Assembly (NCBI GenBank): GCA_945888535.1
Contig: CAMDAN010000035.1
Coordinates: 1-21,325 of the forward strand
Direction: 5' to 3'
DNA length: 21,325 nucleotides
Source of the DNA: Bordetella parapertussis
Lineage (GTDB): Bacteria; Pseudomonadota; Gammaproteobacteria; Burkholderiales; Burkholderiaceae_C
The notes below the pieces were generated by a model. That model was not told where the DNA came from, ran no database searches, and saw only the letters and a list, made by a program, of their open reading frames with translations. Made by a program: the position numbers and the translations under genes. The stretch's first letter is position 1. Every line of letters starts with the position of its first letter. Below, piece by piece: positions 1 through 7,833 of this stretch.

Positions 1-165
1 GATCCCAGCAAAATGAATTTTTCTGGCGACAAGACCAAAGCCTGGAAAGACATTTGGGGTTGTGGCCAAGGGATCGGCGCCATCGATAAAGTGCAGTCCA
101 CTGCCGACTACGTGGCCCAACTCAAACGCCAATACGCAGCCGCTAAAGCACGTGTCCTCGCCTAG
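1..165 (+). CDS. Probable nitronate monooxygenase / 2-nitropropane dioxygenase family (C-terminal end only)
   Basis: The first 54 codons of the window are open in frame 1 and end in TAG at 163-165, so this is the tail of a gene that starts outside the window. The fragment contains AWKDIWGCGQGIGAI followed by an amphipathic stretch ending in KARVLA. That pattern resembles the C-terminus of FMN-dependent nitronate monooxygenases (NPD family), which oxidise alkyl nitronates, often annotated simply as flavin-dependent oxidoreductases. No FMN-binding or catalytic residues lie in the visible part, so the call depends on the tail alone. The stop codon overlaps the AGGAG ribosome binding site of the next gene, which starts 8 bases later, so the two are very likely co-transcribed. 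Another flavin TIM-barrel oxidoreductase remains possible. Confidence 0.65.
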   Translation, partial: DPSKMNFSGDKTKAWKDIWGCGQGIGAIDKVQSTADYVAQLKRQYAAAKARVLA

Positions 166-173
166 GAGTTTTT

Positions 174-1070
174 ATGCCGAAGTCTCTAGTTACCCAACCT
201 ATTGATACCACCATCGATCCCGCCATTTATGCCTTGTACGACGAGTACTGCCATAGCTCCATGGACCGGCGGGACTTTTTGGCCAAGGCCAGTGCCCTGA
301 CCGTGGGCGGTTTGGCCATGGCGCAAGCTTTGTTGCCGCGCTACGCCCAAGCGCAGACGATTTCTTTTACTGACGAGCGCATCAAGCCCCAGTATGTTCA
401 ATACCCGTCCGCAGGGGGAACCTCAGGGCAGATGAAGGGCTATTTGGTCCAGCCCAGCAAACCCGGGCCGCACCCTGCGGTTTTGGTCATTCACGAAAAT
501 CGCGGACTTAACCCTTACGTTGAAGACGTCGCTCGCCGCTTAGGTGCTGCCGGGTTTTTAGCGCTCGCGCCCGATGGCTTGGCGCCTGTGGGCGGCTACC
601 CGGGCAATGACGAAGAAGGTACAAAACTTCAAGCCAGCCTCGATCCACAAAAACTCTTGCGCGATATGTTCAACAGCGCCGTGTTTCTGAAAAATCACGC
701 CCGCTCCAACGGCCGCTTAGGCGCGGTGGGATTTTGCTGGGGTGGCGGAGTGGTGAATTACCTAGCTGCAGAGATGGGAGCAGACTTGCGTGCTGGGGCT
801 CCTTACTACGGCGCAGGGGTGGATGCAGCCAAGGTGCCACAGATCAAGGCCGAGCTCGTGATCCACTTTGCAGCGAATGATCCTCGGATCAACGCTACAT
901 GGCCTGCGTATGAAACGGCGCTGAAATCCCATGGCATTCGCTATACCGCTTATAACTACGCCGCAACCCAACACGGGTTTCATAACAATTCCACGCCGCG
1001 CTACAACGCAGAAGCGGCGGAGTTATCGTGGACGCGCACCCTAGAGTTGTTTAAGCAAACGCTCAGTTAG
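174..1070 (+). CDS. Dienelactone hydrolase family protein with Tat-type signal
   Basis: An alpha/beta-hydrolase of 298 residues. The dienelactone hydrolase pattern is clear: HENRG at 107-111 (the Glu that contacts the nucleophile in this family), nucleophile Cys188 in GFCWGGG, Asp236 in AANDPRIN and His267 in TQHGFH, forming a Cys-Asp-His triad. Residues 31-60 read DRRDFLAKAS followed by a hydrophobic stretch and AQA, a good twin-arginine signal, so a folded periplasmic protein is inferred. About 30 residues precede the twin arginine; an Asp/Tyr-rich extension like this is common in YghX-like members. The ATG at 174 follows AGGAG by 5 bases. The natural substrate is unknown: chlorocatechol-derived lactones are the classic case, but exported members seldom have that role. 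It overlaps the convergent GST-like gene by 4 bases. Confidence 0.88.
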   Translation: MPKSLVTQPIDTTIDPAIYALYDEYCHSSMDRRDFLAKASALTVGGLAMAQALLPRYAQAQTISFTDERIKPQYVQYPSAGGTSGQMKGYLVQPSKPGPHPAVLVIHENRGLNPYVEDVARRLGAAGFLALAPDGLAPVGGYPGNDEEGTKLQASLDPQKLLRDMFNSAVFLKNHARSNGRLGAVGFCWGGGVVNYLAAEMGADLRAGAPYYGAGVDAAKVPQIKAELVIHFAANDPRINATWPAYETALKSHGIRYTAYNYAATQHGFHNNSTPRYNAEAAELSWTRTLELFKQTLS

Positions 1071-1714
1071 TAAACAGGATGCTTTTGCATCACCGCATCA
1101 AAAGCTGGCGATGCCACAAAGTTGGAAAGCCACAGGCGCAGGCTTGCCCAAGCTTGACTCTCAAACCACTGGGCATCTGTGTTTGCAAATTGCCTAACAA
1201 AGGGTGCAATAGCTGCATCGGTATAGCCCCAGTGGGGGCCTGCGAGAAACGGTTGCGAGTTCAACTGGTGGTTAAGCTGTTCTAGAAAGTGAGCGCCTTC
1301 GCCTCTCGAATCTAAACCATTGTTTAAGCCAAACCTGTGGGGGTATTTGTAGCGGTCGAGATGACCTTTAAAGTCGCCGTCGTTTTGTGCAATCAGGTCG
1401 TTTGCTGCTTGCAGGGCGGAAGCATCTCTAGGCCACCAATCCAGCGGATCATTTTTCTGCAGTGCCCATTGCATGATGTCTAGGCTCTGTTCCAAAACGA
1501 AGCCATCGGGCAATACCAAAACCGGAACCGTGCCTTTGGGTGATACGTGAAGCATCGCTTCCGGTTTATTCTTTAAAACAATTTCGCGGTGCTCAACTGC
1601 CTGCTGGCTGGCCCACAAAGCCAAGCGTGCTCGCATGGCGTAGGGACAGCGGCGAAAAGAATACAGGATCGGTAAACCCTGAGTTTGTTGCAGCGGCATT
1701 TTATGAATCGGCAC
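1067..1714 (-). CDS. Glutathione S-transferase-like protein
   Basis: A protein of about 210 residues with a thioredoxin-like N-terminal half: LPILYSFRRCPYAMRAR puts a CPYA motif at Cys23-Ala26, followed by a beta strand and PKGTVPVLV, whose cis-Pro region binds glutathione in GSTs. The second half (EQSLDIMQWAL onward) is the all-helical GST C-terminal domain. Cysteine in the active site suggests an omega/beta-like or glutaredoxin-2-like thiol transferase activity more than classic conjugation; this is inference. The frame can begin at GTG 1714, overlapping the end of trhO by 14 bases, or at ATG 1699, one base after the trhO stop. Neither has a strong Shine-Dalgarno sequence, so coupling to trhO is likely and the start is uncertain. 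It is the last gene of the minus-strand run. Confidence 0.85.
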   Translation of the reverse strand: MPIHKMPLQQTQGLPILYSFRRCPYAMRARLALWASQQAVEHREIVLKNKPEAMLHVSPKGTVPVLVLPDGFVLEQSLDIMQWALQKNDPLDWWPRDASALQAANDLIAQNDGDFKGHLDRYKYPHRFGLNNGLDSRGEGAHFLEQLNHQLNSQPFLAGPHWGYTDAAIAPFVRQFANTDAQWFESQAWASLRLWLSNFVASPAFDAVMQKHPVY

Positions 1715-2675
1715 GCTGAGATGGGGTAGGTAACGGTCTGGTGGGAAGAGTCGCGCCGATATGCGTTTGCGATCGCTGCTTGGCCAGCGTCCATTGGCGC
1801 TGTCGCTCCCGTGCGCTGTCTTTTTGCGCCGCGCTGCTCGTTGCGAAACACCGCGGGCAGCTCACGCCCAATTCAAACTCAGGAGACTCCAGCGCTCCTG
1901 GGGGAAGCGGTTGCCGGCAGCAGCGGCACAGCTGTTGGGTTCCGACCGACAAACCGTGGCCAACCGAAACGCGTTCATCAAACACAAAACATTCACCTTG
2001 CCACAGACTGTGTTCTAGCGGTACGGTCTCCAGGTATTTCAAGATGCCGCCTTCCAAATGAAAGACCTCATCGAACCCTTGGGCTCGCAATAGCGCAGTG
2101 GATTTTTCGCAGCGAATACCGCCGGTGCAAAACATCGCCACTTTCGGTTTGACGCCGGACTGCGCTTGCAAGGCTTTTGCTTGCGCAACCCAAGCGGGAA
2201 GCTCGGCAAACGATTTGATGTGGGGATCGATCGCACCTTCAAACGTACCGATAGCCACTTCGTAGTCGTTGCGGGTATCGACCAGTACCACCGAGGGGTC
2301 TTGGATCAGAGCGTTCCAGTCAGCGGGTTTCACGTAGGTACCGGCCATCTGCGTGGGGCTGATTCCCGGAACGCCGAGGGTCACGATTTCTTTTTTCAGG
2401 CGCACCTTCATCCGGTGAAAGGGCGCTTTGTCTGACCAAGATTCTTTATGTTCAAGGTTTTCAAAAAGCGGGTCGGAGCGCAGGTAGGCCAACACCGCGC
2501 GAACGTCTTGCGGTGCGCCTGCAATGGTGCTGTTAATACCTTCGCGGGCGAGAAGTATCAGGCCTTTGACGTTTTGTTCTTCGCAAAAAGCGAACAACGC
2601 GGGTTTGCGAAGCGCGAAGTCGGGCAAGTCGACAAACTGGTAGAAGGCCGCCGTTAAAAAAGTGTGCGTTTGCAT
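1701..2675 (-). CDS. trhO: tRNA uridine(34) hydroxylase TrhO (YceA, rhodanese-fold)
   Basis: TrhO uses O2 to hydroxylate U34 of several tRNAs, the first step toward 5-methoxy/5-oxyacetyl-uridine. The 324-residue product has the family's N-terminal ferredoxin-like domain (LLAREGINSTIAG, residues 41-53), a rhodanese domain with VDTRNDYEV (132-140) and the catalytic loop MFCTGGIRCEKS with Cys183. The C-terminal region carries Cys250, Cys252, Cys253, Cys273 and Cys276, a likely metal-binding knuckle of the Rhodanese_C type, then a basic tail. I chose ATG 2675 (MQTHTFL); a TTG at 2693 would add six residues but is a rarer start and lengthens the protein beyond the conserved region. It lies 32 bases downstream of dnaJ and just ahead of the GST-like gene. 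Co-transcription with the chaperone operon is inferred. Confidence 0.9.
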   Translation of the reverse strand: MQTHTFLTAAFYQFVDLPDFALRKPALFAFCEEQNVKGLILLAREGINSTIAGAPQDVRAVLAYLRSDPLFENLEHKESWSDKAPFHRMKVRLKKEIVTLGVPGISPTQMAGTYVKPADWNALIQDPSVVLVDTRNDYEVAIGTFEGAIDPHIKSFAELPAWVAQAKALQAQSGVKPKVAMFCTGGIRCEKSTALLRAQGFDEVFHLEGGILKYLETVPLEHSLWQGECFVFDERVSVGHGLSVGTQQLCRCCRQPLPPGALESPEFELGVSCPRCFATSSAAQKDSARERQRQWTLAKQRSQTHIGATLPTRPLPTPSQRADS

Positions 2676-2707
2676 GGGGCGGCCTGCGCTCAATTGTTTA
2701 AACCACG

Positions 2708-3835
2708 TCAGCTAAAAAAACTCTTGAGGCGGTCGGTCCAACTGTCGCCAGTGGGCGAATGTTTGCTGCCGCCTTTCTTAAAGGACTCATCGAGTTCTTT
2801 CAGCAGTTTGCGCTGGTGTTCTGAGAGTTTGACCGGGGTTTCAACTGTGATGTGGCAGTACAAATCACCCGGATAACTGCCGCGTACGCCTTTGATTCCT
2901 TTGCCACGCAATCGGAATTGTTTTCCGGTTTGGGTGCCTTCAGGCATATCGATTGCGGCTTTGCCTTCTAAAGTAGGCACATCAATTTCGCCACCCAAGG
3001 CGGCAGTCACCATGCTGATGGGAACCGAGCAGTGGAGGTCATCGCCGTCGCGTTCAAAAATATCGTGCTTCTTGAGACGAATCTCAATGTACAGGTCGCC
3101 GGGCGGCCCACCATTGGTTCCGGGCTCGCCGTTGCCCGAGCTGCGAATGCGCATGCCGCCGTCGATACCGGCAGGAATTTTGACTTCCAGCGTTTTTGTT
3201 TTTTTGATTTGCCCCTGGCCTTGGCACGCGGTACACGGGTCGGCAATGGTTTTGCCTGCACCTCTGCAGGTGGGGCAGGGTTGCTGCACACTGAAAAAAC
3301 CTTGCCGCATCTGGACGGCGCCTGCGCCGCCGCAGGTAACGCAGGTTTTGGCTTGGGTTCCCGGTTTGGCGCCAGTGCCGCTGCAAACTTCGCAGTTGTC
3401 GTGGCTGGGAATCCGAATTTGTGCATCCTTGCCTTTAGCGGCTTCTTCAAGTGTGACTTCCATAGCGTAACTTAAATCACCGCCGCGGAACACCTGGCGT
3501 CCGCCGCCAGAGCGTCCGCGCTGTTGGCCAAACATGTCACCAAAAATATCACCAAAGGCTTCTGCAAAACCACCAAAGCCTTCACCGCCGCCGCGCATAT
3601 TGGGATCGACCCCGGCGTGGCCGTGTTGGTCGTAGGCCGCACGTTTTTGCGGATCAGAGAGCATCTCGTAGGCTTCTTTGGCCTCTTTGAATTTGACCTC
3701 AGCGTCTTTGGCGCCGTTGTCCTGGTTGCGGTCCGGATGGAACTTCATTGCCATCTTGCGGTACGACTTTTTAATCTCTTCGTCGGATGCGTTTTTTGGC
3801 ACGCCCAGCACTTCGTAAAAATCTCGTTTGGCCAT
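2708..3835 (-). CDS. dnaJ: Chaperone protein DnaJ (Hsp40)
   Basis: DnaJ delivers unfolded clients to DnaK and stimulates its ATPase in the cytoplasm. All class A parts are present in 375 residues. There is an N-terminal J domain with HPD at 33-35, and a Gly/Phe-rich linker around 76-120. The zinc domain has four CxxCxGxG-type repeats with cysteines at 148/151, 165/168, 187/190 and 201/204. Two beta-sandwich client-binding domains and a dimerisation end follow. Length matches the family. The ATG at 3835 has only a weak upstream purine stretch. It lies 94 bases downstream of dnaK, with two hairpins in the gap, so its level is probably set below that of dnaK. Confidence 0.98.
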   Translation of the reverse strand: MAKRDFYEVLGVPKNASDEEIKKSYRKMAMKFHPDRNQDNGAKDAEVKFKEAKEAYEMLSDPQKRAAYDQHGHAGVDPNMRGGGEGFGGFAEAFGDIFGDMFGQQRGRSGGGRQVFRGGDLSYAMEVTLEEAAKGKDAQIRIPSHDNCEVCSGTGAKPGTQAKTCVTCGGAGAVQMRQGFFSVQQPCPTCRGAGKTIADPCTACQGQGQIKKTKTLEVKIPAGIDGGMRIRSSGNGEPGTNGGPPGDLYIEIRLKKHDIFERDGDDLHCSVPISMVTAALGGEIDVPTLEGKAAIDMPEGTQTGKQFRLRGKGIKGVRGSYPGDLYCHITVETPVKLSEHQRKLLKELDESFKKGGSKHSPTGDSWTDRLKSFFS

Positions 3836-3861
3836 GTGTAATCTGCGCTCAGTGGTAACAG

Positions 3862-3899
3862 AAAAGCCGCGTGAGACCTTTTGCAGGGCTCAACGCGGC
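3862..3899 (-). terminator. Terminator-like hairpin between dnaK and dnaJ
   Basis: On the minus (transcribed) strand, GCCGCG at the 5' arm pairs with CGCGGC at the 3' arm. The stem continues through a TGAG/CTCA segment with a one-base bulge, and the loop contains GCAAAAGG. The 3' arm is followed directly by TTTTC. This has the form of an intrinsic terminator, though the T-run is short, so partial read-through into dnaJ is the reasonable inference. It could instead act mainly as a 3' stabiliser of the dnaK message. Confidence 0.6.
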
Positions 3900-3909
3900 A
3901 GGGTTTAAC

Positions 3910-3923
3910 GCAGCGGTCGCTGC
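3910..3923 (-). other. Short hairpin just after the dnaK stop codon
   Basis: GCAGC and GCTGC flank a four-base loop, forming a compact 5-bp hairpin (6 pairs if the loop closes) six bases after the dnaK stop codon. No T-run follows. With the next hairpin it makes a tandem structured region in the dnaK-dnaJ spacer. It may protect the dnaK mRNA 3' end from exonucleases; this is inference. Confidence 0.4.
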
Positions 3924-3929
3924 AAAGGC

Positions 3930-5855
3930 TTAGCCTTTTTTAACTTCTTTGACTTCTGCGTCAACAACGTTGTCGTCGGCCGCAGGCGCTGCTTGCGCAC
4001 CGGCTGCCGCGCCTTGCGCTGCTTCTTTGGCTTGCATATCGGCGTACACCTTCTCGCCGAGTTTCTGGCTTGCCACCATCAATGCCGCGCTCTTGCTGCT
4101 GATGCTCTCTTTGTCGTCGCTTTGGATCACGGCTTCTAAATCTTTGATCGCTGCTTCAATTTTTTCTTTCTCGCCCGCATCGAGCTTGTCGCCGTGCTCG
4201 GTCAAGCTTTTCTTGACGCTGTGGATGTTGGCATCGGCTTCGTTTTTAGACTGAATCAACTCCAGCTTTTTCTTGTCGTCTGCGGCGTTGAGTTCAGCGT
4301 CTTTCACCATTTGCTGGATTTCAGCTTCAGTCAAACCGGAGTTGGCCTTGATGGTGATTTTGTTTTCTTTGCCGGTGCCTTTGTCTTTGGCGCCGACGTG
4401 CAAGATGCCGTTGGCGTCAATGTCAAACGACACTTCAATTTGTGGCGTTCCACGCGCTGCTGGCGCAATGCCTTCGAGGTTGAACTCGCCCAGCGATTTG
4501 TTGGCTGATGCCATTTCACGCTCACCTTGGAATACCTTGATCGTTACGGCGGGTTGGTTGTCATCGGCCGTTGAGAACGTTTGGGCAAACTTGGTAGGGA
4601 TTGTGGTGTTCTTGGTGATCATTTTGGTCATCACGCCACCCAAGGTCTCAATACCCAAGCTCAGTGGAGTGACGTCCAAAAGCAACACGTCTTTGCGGTC
4701 ACCGGATAGAACTTGGCCTTGAATCGCAGCGCCAACGGCCACGGCTTCATCGGGGTTCACGTCTTTGCGAGGCTCGCGGCCAAAGAGCTCTTTCACCTTC
4801 TCTTGTACCTTGGGCATACGGGTCATACCGCCGACCAAAATCACGTCATGAATATCAGCTACGTTGACGCCCGCATCTTTGATAGCGGTACGGCAAGGAG
4901 CGATAGTGCGCTCGATCAACTCTTCAACCAAAGATTCCAGCTTGGCGCGGGTGAGTTTGATGTTCAAGTGTTTAGGACCTGAGGCATCCGCTGTCACGTA
5001 GGGAAGGTTGATATCGGTTTGGGCGCTGCTAGAGAGCTCGATCTTGGCTTTCTCAGCGGCTTCTTTCAAGCGTTGCAGAGCCAACACGTCTTTGCTCAAG
5101 TCAACGCCTTGGTCTTTCTTGAATTCGGCAATGATGAAGTCAATGACGCGTTGGTCAAAGTCTTCGCCGCCCAAGAAGGTGTCACCATTGGTGGACAAAA
5201 CTTCGAATTGTTTTTCACCGTCGACATCGGCTATCTCAATAATGGACACATCAAACGTTCCGCCACCCAAGTCATACACGGCGATCTTGCGATCGCCTTT
5301 TTCGTTTTTGTCTAGGCCAAACGCCAGCGCAGCAGCCGTTGGCTCGTTGATGATGCGTTTGACGTCCAAGCCGGCAATACGACCGGCGTCTTTGGTGGCT
5401 TGGCGCTGTGCGTCGTTGAAATAGGCGGGGACGGTAATCACCGCGTCAGTGACTTCTTCGCCAAGGTAGTCTTCGGCGGTTTTCTTCATTTTTCGAAGAA
5501 TGTCAGCGCTGACCTGTTGGGGAGCCATGCGGTTGCCACGCACTTCAACCCACGCGTCGCCGTTATCAGCCGCCGCGATGGTGTAAGGCATCAGATCGAT
5601 GTCTTTTTGAACTTCTTTTTCGCTGAATTTGCGACCAATCAAGCGCTTCACCGCATACAGGGTATTGCGAGGATTGGTGACCGACTGGCGCTTGGCGGAC
5701 GCACCGACCAATACTTCGCCGTCTTCTTGGTACGCAATGATTGAAGGCGTGGTGCGAGCGCCTTCGGCGTTCTCAATGACCTTGGCAGTGTTGCCTTCCA
5801 TGATGGCCACACAGCTGTTGGTGGTGCCTAAGTCGATACCGATGATTCTTCCCAT
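3930..5855 (-). CDS. dnaK: Chaperone protein DnaK (Hsp70)
   Basis: DnaK is the ATP-driven cytoplasmic chaperone that binds exposed hydrophobic segments, working with DnaJ and the exchange factor GrpE. The 641-residue product starts [20 protein letters not shown], the Hsp70 phosphate-1 motif. It has [13 protein letters not shown] and [13 protein letters not shown] (nucleotide-binding domain), the linker [19 protein letters not shown], a beta-sandwich substrate domain, a helical lid and an Ala-rich tail ending [10 protein letters not shown]. Length and order are standard. The ATG at 5855 is preceded by AGGAGT at 5862-5867, an optimal ribosome binding site. It sits second in grpE-dnaK-dnaJ, 90 bases after grpE, and is expected to respond to the sigma-32 promoter upstream of grpE. 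Confidence 0.99.
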   Translation of the reverse strand: MGRIIGIDLGTTNSCVAIMEGNTAKVIENAEGARTTPSIIAYQEDGEVLVGASAKRQSVTNPRNTLYAVKRLIGRKFSEKEVQKDIDLMPYTIAAADNGDAWVEVRGNRMAPQQVSADILRKMKKTAEDYLGEEVTDAVITVPAYFNDAQRQATKDAGRIAGLDVKRIINEPTAAALAFGLDKNEKGDRKIAVYDLGGGTFDVSIIEIADVDGEKQFEVLSTNGDTFLGGEDFDQRVIDFIIAEFKKDQGVDLSKDVLALQRLKEAAEKAKIELSSSAQTDINLPYVTADASGPKHLNIKLTRAKLESLVEELIERTIAPCRTAIKDAGVNVADIHDVILVGGMTRMPKVQEKVKELFGREPRKDVNPDEAVAVGAAIQGQVLSGDRKDVLLLDVTPLSLGIETLGGVMTKMITKNTTIPTKFAQTFSTADDNQPAVTIKVFQGEREMASANKSLGEFNLEGIAPAARGTPQIEVSFDIDANGILHVGAKDKGTGKENKITIKANSGLTEAEIQQMVKDAELNAADDKKKLELIQSKNEADANIHSVKKSLTEHGDKLDAGEKEKIEAAIKDLEAVIQSDDKESISSKSAALMVASQKLGEKVYADMQAKEAAQGAAAGAQAAPAADDNVVDAEVKEVKKG

Positions 5856-5945
5856 GATGAAACTCCTGCTGATTCAAAAAAACTAGATGTAAAAGAGATA
5901 GGGCCCAAACGGCCCAATTCAAGGCCTCAACCCTAAAAAATAAGG

Positions 5946-6482
5946 TTATTTGGGGGCCGCAACGGTCACCAATGCGGGCCGCAGCACGCGGTCAGCGATC
6001 AGGTAGCCCTTTTGCAACACGCCAACCACCGTATTGGCCTCTTGCTCGGCGGGGACCACGCTGATGGCTTGGTGGTGGTGCGGGTCAAATTTGGTGCCGG
6101 CAGCGGGGTTGATGGCTATCACTTTGTTGCGTTCAAGGGCAGCGGTGAGTTGGCGCAAGGTGGCTTGCGCCCCCTCGTTGATTTGCTCGACGGTGGCGTC
6201 GGCAATCGCCAAACCCGCTTCCAAGCTGTCAGCCACAGGCAGCAAACTTTCGGCGAAATTTTCAACCGCAAATTTACGGGCTTTAGACACATCGTCTTCA
6301 GCGCGGCGGCGGGCGTTTTCAGCGTCGGCCTTGGCGCGTAAAAATTGGTCTGCTAATTCGGCACTTTTGGCTTGCAAAGCGGCTAGTTCTGCCAAGGCAA
6401 GGGCCAAAGGATCCGTGTCCAAAGGCATCTCGGGGTTTTCAGATTCAGCGGATGGAGAAGGGGCGGGGGCTTGATCAGACAT
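5946..6482 (-). CDS. grpE: Nucleotide exchange factor GrpE
   Basis: GrpE releases ADP from DnaK and acts as a thermosensor through its long dimeric coiled coil. The 178-residue protein has a disordered acidic/Pro-rich start (residues 1-25), a long Ala/Leu-rich helix around 26-75 with [17 protein letters not shown], and the compact beta domain. The latter shows the family ending: [35 protein letters not shown]. The ATG at 6482 has no strong Shine-Dalgarno sequence. It is the first gene of the heat-shock unit: a sigma-32-type promoter lies 42 bases and further upstream of the start codon. No hrcA gene is seen next to it. Confidence 0.98.
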   Translation of the reverse strand: MSDQAPAPSPSAESENPEMPLDTDPLALALAELAALQAKSAELADQFLRAKADAENARRRAEDDVSKARKFAVENFAESLLPVADSLEAGLAIADATVEQINEGAQATLRQLTAALERNKVIAINPAAGTKFDPHHHQAISVVPAEQEANTVVGVLQKGYLIADRVLRPALVTVAAPK

Positions 6483-6523
6483 GAAAATACCAATAATTCG
6501 GCGTAAAAAAGAAGGTAAAGAAG

Positions 6524-6551
6524 AAATGGGGTGCGCCCGCGCTATTTCAAG
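6524..6551 (-). promoter_or_regulatory. Sigma-32 (RpoH) heat-shock promoter of grpE-dnaK-dnaJ
   Basis: On the minus strand the -35 element CTTGAAA (6545-6551) and the -10 element CCCCATTT (6524-6531) are separated by 13 bases. Both match the RpoH consensus (CTTGAAA, 13-15 bases, CCCCATNT) essentially perfectly. The predicted transcript would start around 6517, about 35 bases before the grpE start codon. No CIRCE inverted repeat is visible in this gap, which argues for RpoH activation without HrcA repression at this site. Confidence 0.92.
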
Positions 6552-6587
6552 GGCGTCAAGCGTAACAACAGCGAAACGTTAAAGCCT

Positions 6588-6935
6588 TTAGGTGCCTAAG
6601 AGTTCAACGTCGAACTTCAAGGTAGCGTTAGGAGGAATAACTCCGCCCGCGCCCCGTGCGCCGTAGCCCAAAGCAGGAGGGATGATCAAAGTGCGGGCAC
6701 CGCCGACTTTCATTCCGGCAACGCCTTCGTCCCAGCCCTGGATCACCATGCCGGCGCCTAAGCGAAAAACAAAGGGATCGCCGCGGTCTTTGCTTGAATC
6801 AAACTTAGCGCCTTGAACGCCGTCATTGAAAAGCCAGCCGGTGTAGTGAACGGTTACGTTTTTACCGACGACTGCAGCATCGCCCGTGCCTTCGGTGGTG
6901 TCTTCGTATTGCAGGCCAGAGTTGGATGTGTGCAT
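6588..6935 (-). CDS. FKBP-type peptidyl-prolyl cis-trans isomerase
   Basis: A single-domain FKBP of 115 residues that isomerises X-Pro bonds during folding. The family pattern is complete: SGLQYEDTTEG, VTVHYTGWLFNDG, KFDSSKDRGDPFVFRLG, VIQGWDEGVAGMKVGG, RTLIIPPALGYG and IPPNATLKFDVELL. These include the active-site Tyr, Phe, Asp, Val-Ile and Trp positions of FKBP12. There is no signal peptide, so it should be cytoplasmic. The ATG at 6935 is preceded by AAGGA with a spacing of 9 bases. It lies 37 bases downstream of aroE and about 105 bases upstream of grpE. Being next to the chaperone operon fits a folding role, but it is upstream of the heat-shock promoter and so probably expressed separately. 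Confidence 0.95.
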   Translation of the reverse strand: MHTSNSGLQYEDTTEGTGDAAVVGKNVTVHYTGWLFNDGVQGAKFDSSKDRGDPFVFRLGAGMVIQGWDEGVAGMKVGGARTLIIPPALGYGARGAGGVIPPNATLKFDVELLGT

Positions 6936-6972
6936 GGGTTTTTTCCTTGGATGGATTTAGGTTGAAAGGTGA

Positions 6973-7830
6973 TTAAATTTTTACAGGCGGCAAAGTATTT
7001 TCCAACGCCTTTTGAAGCTCGGGCGACACGTTGGGTAGAACGCCAAACCAAGCCTCAAACGCAGGGCGGGCTTGATTGATGAGCATGCCCAAGCCGTTGA
7101 CGGTGGTGTTACCTCTGGCGTGGGCCGCTTGGAGCAAAGGCGTTTGCAAAGGCACATACACAATATCGCTCACCAGCGCAGTGAGGGGCAATGCGTCAAG
7201 AGAGATATCGAGGGCGCTTTCGCCTTGCATGCCTTGGCTAGTGGTGTTGACCAACACGGCGGCACCGCGCAAGGCCTGGTTGCGTTCTTGCCAAGCTATC
7301 GCATGAACACGCGTTCCAAATTCGGCAGCCAAGGATTGGGCATTGACGAAGGTGCGGTTGCAGAGTCGAATCTCGGGGCAGCCCGCATCTAACAAGCCCG
7401 CAACCACCGCCCGCGCTGCGCCGCCAGCACCAAGAACGACCGCAACGCCCGCATCCCCACGCCAATGCGTTTGGGCATCGCGCAGGCTTTGAATAAAGCC
7501 AAAAGCGTCGGTATTTTTCCCCGTCAAACTGCCGTCGGCCTCCACCACGATAGTGTTGATAGCGCCGATACGCAAGGCAAGTGGATCGACACGGTCAACA
7601 ATTTTAATCGCTGCGACTTTGTGCGGAATCGTCAGGTTGCAACCGGCAAAGCCGAGGGCAGGAAGGCCACGCAAAGCGGTTTCCAGATTGGCAGGCGCAA
7701 CCGCCAAGGCAACGTAAGCGCCCCGCAAACCGCACTGGTTAATCCAGTGCGTATGCATAAGGGGCGAGCGCGAGTGCGCCACGGGCCAGCCCATGACGCC
7801 TGCCAAGACGTAATGCGCAGACTCAGCCAT
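6973..7830 (-). CDS. aroE: Shikimate 5-dehydrogenase (NADP+)
   Basis: AroE reduces 3-dehydroshikimate to shikimate with NADPH in aromatic amino acid synthesis. The 285-residue protein has the substrate Ser pair in HSRSP (Ser20, Ser22), the catalytic Lys71 in NLTIPHK and Asp108 in TGKNTDAFG. The Rossmann loop is GAGGAAR (134-140) and the NADP-selective basic motif CNRT is near 157. The C-terminal GLGMLINQARPAFEAWFG is typical. The start codon ATG at 7830 is 3 bases past the rpoD stop, so translation is probably coupled to rpoD. The usual AroE length is 270-290, so the gene is intact. Confidence 0.97.
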   Translation of the reverse strand: MAESAHYVLAGVMGWPVAHSRSPLMHTHWINQCGLRGAYVALAVAPANLETALRGLPALGFAGCNLTIPHKVAAIKIVDRVDPLALRIGAINTIVVEADGSLTGKNTDAFGFIQSLRDAQTHWRGDAGVAVVLGAGGAARAVVAGLLDAGCPEIRLCNRTFVNAQSLAAEFGTRVHAIAWQERNQALRGAAVLVNTTSQGMQGESALDISLDALPLTALVSDIVYVPLQTPLLQAAHARGNTTVNGLGMLINQARPAFEAWFGVLPNVSPELQKALENTLPPVKI

Positions 7831-7833
7831 GCC

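Noticed and set aside
1078..1091. GATGC-TTTT-GCATC hairpin just after the dienelactone hydrolase gene
   Set aside because: No T-run follows it on either strand and it lies in coding sequence of the GST-like gene, so I do not call it a terminator.
5901..5915. GGGCC/GGCCC hairpin in the grpE-dnaK gap
   Set aside because: Only 5 pairs, and the sequence after it is mixed pyrimidine/purine, not a T-run; grpE and dnaK must be co-expressed, so termination here is not expected.
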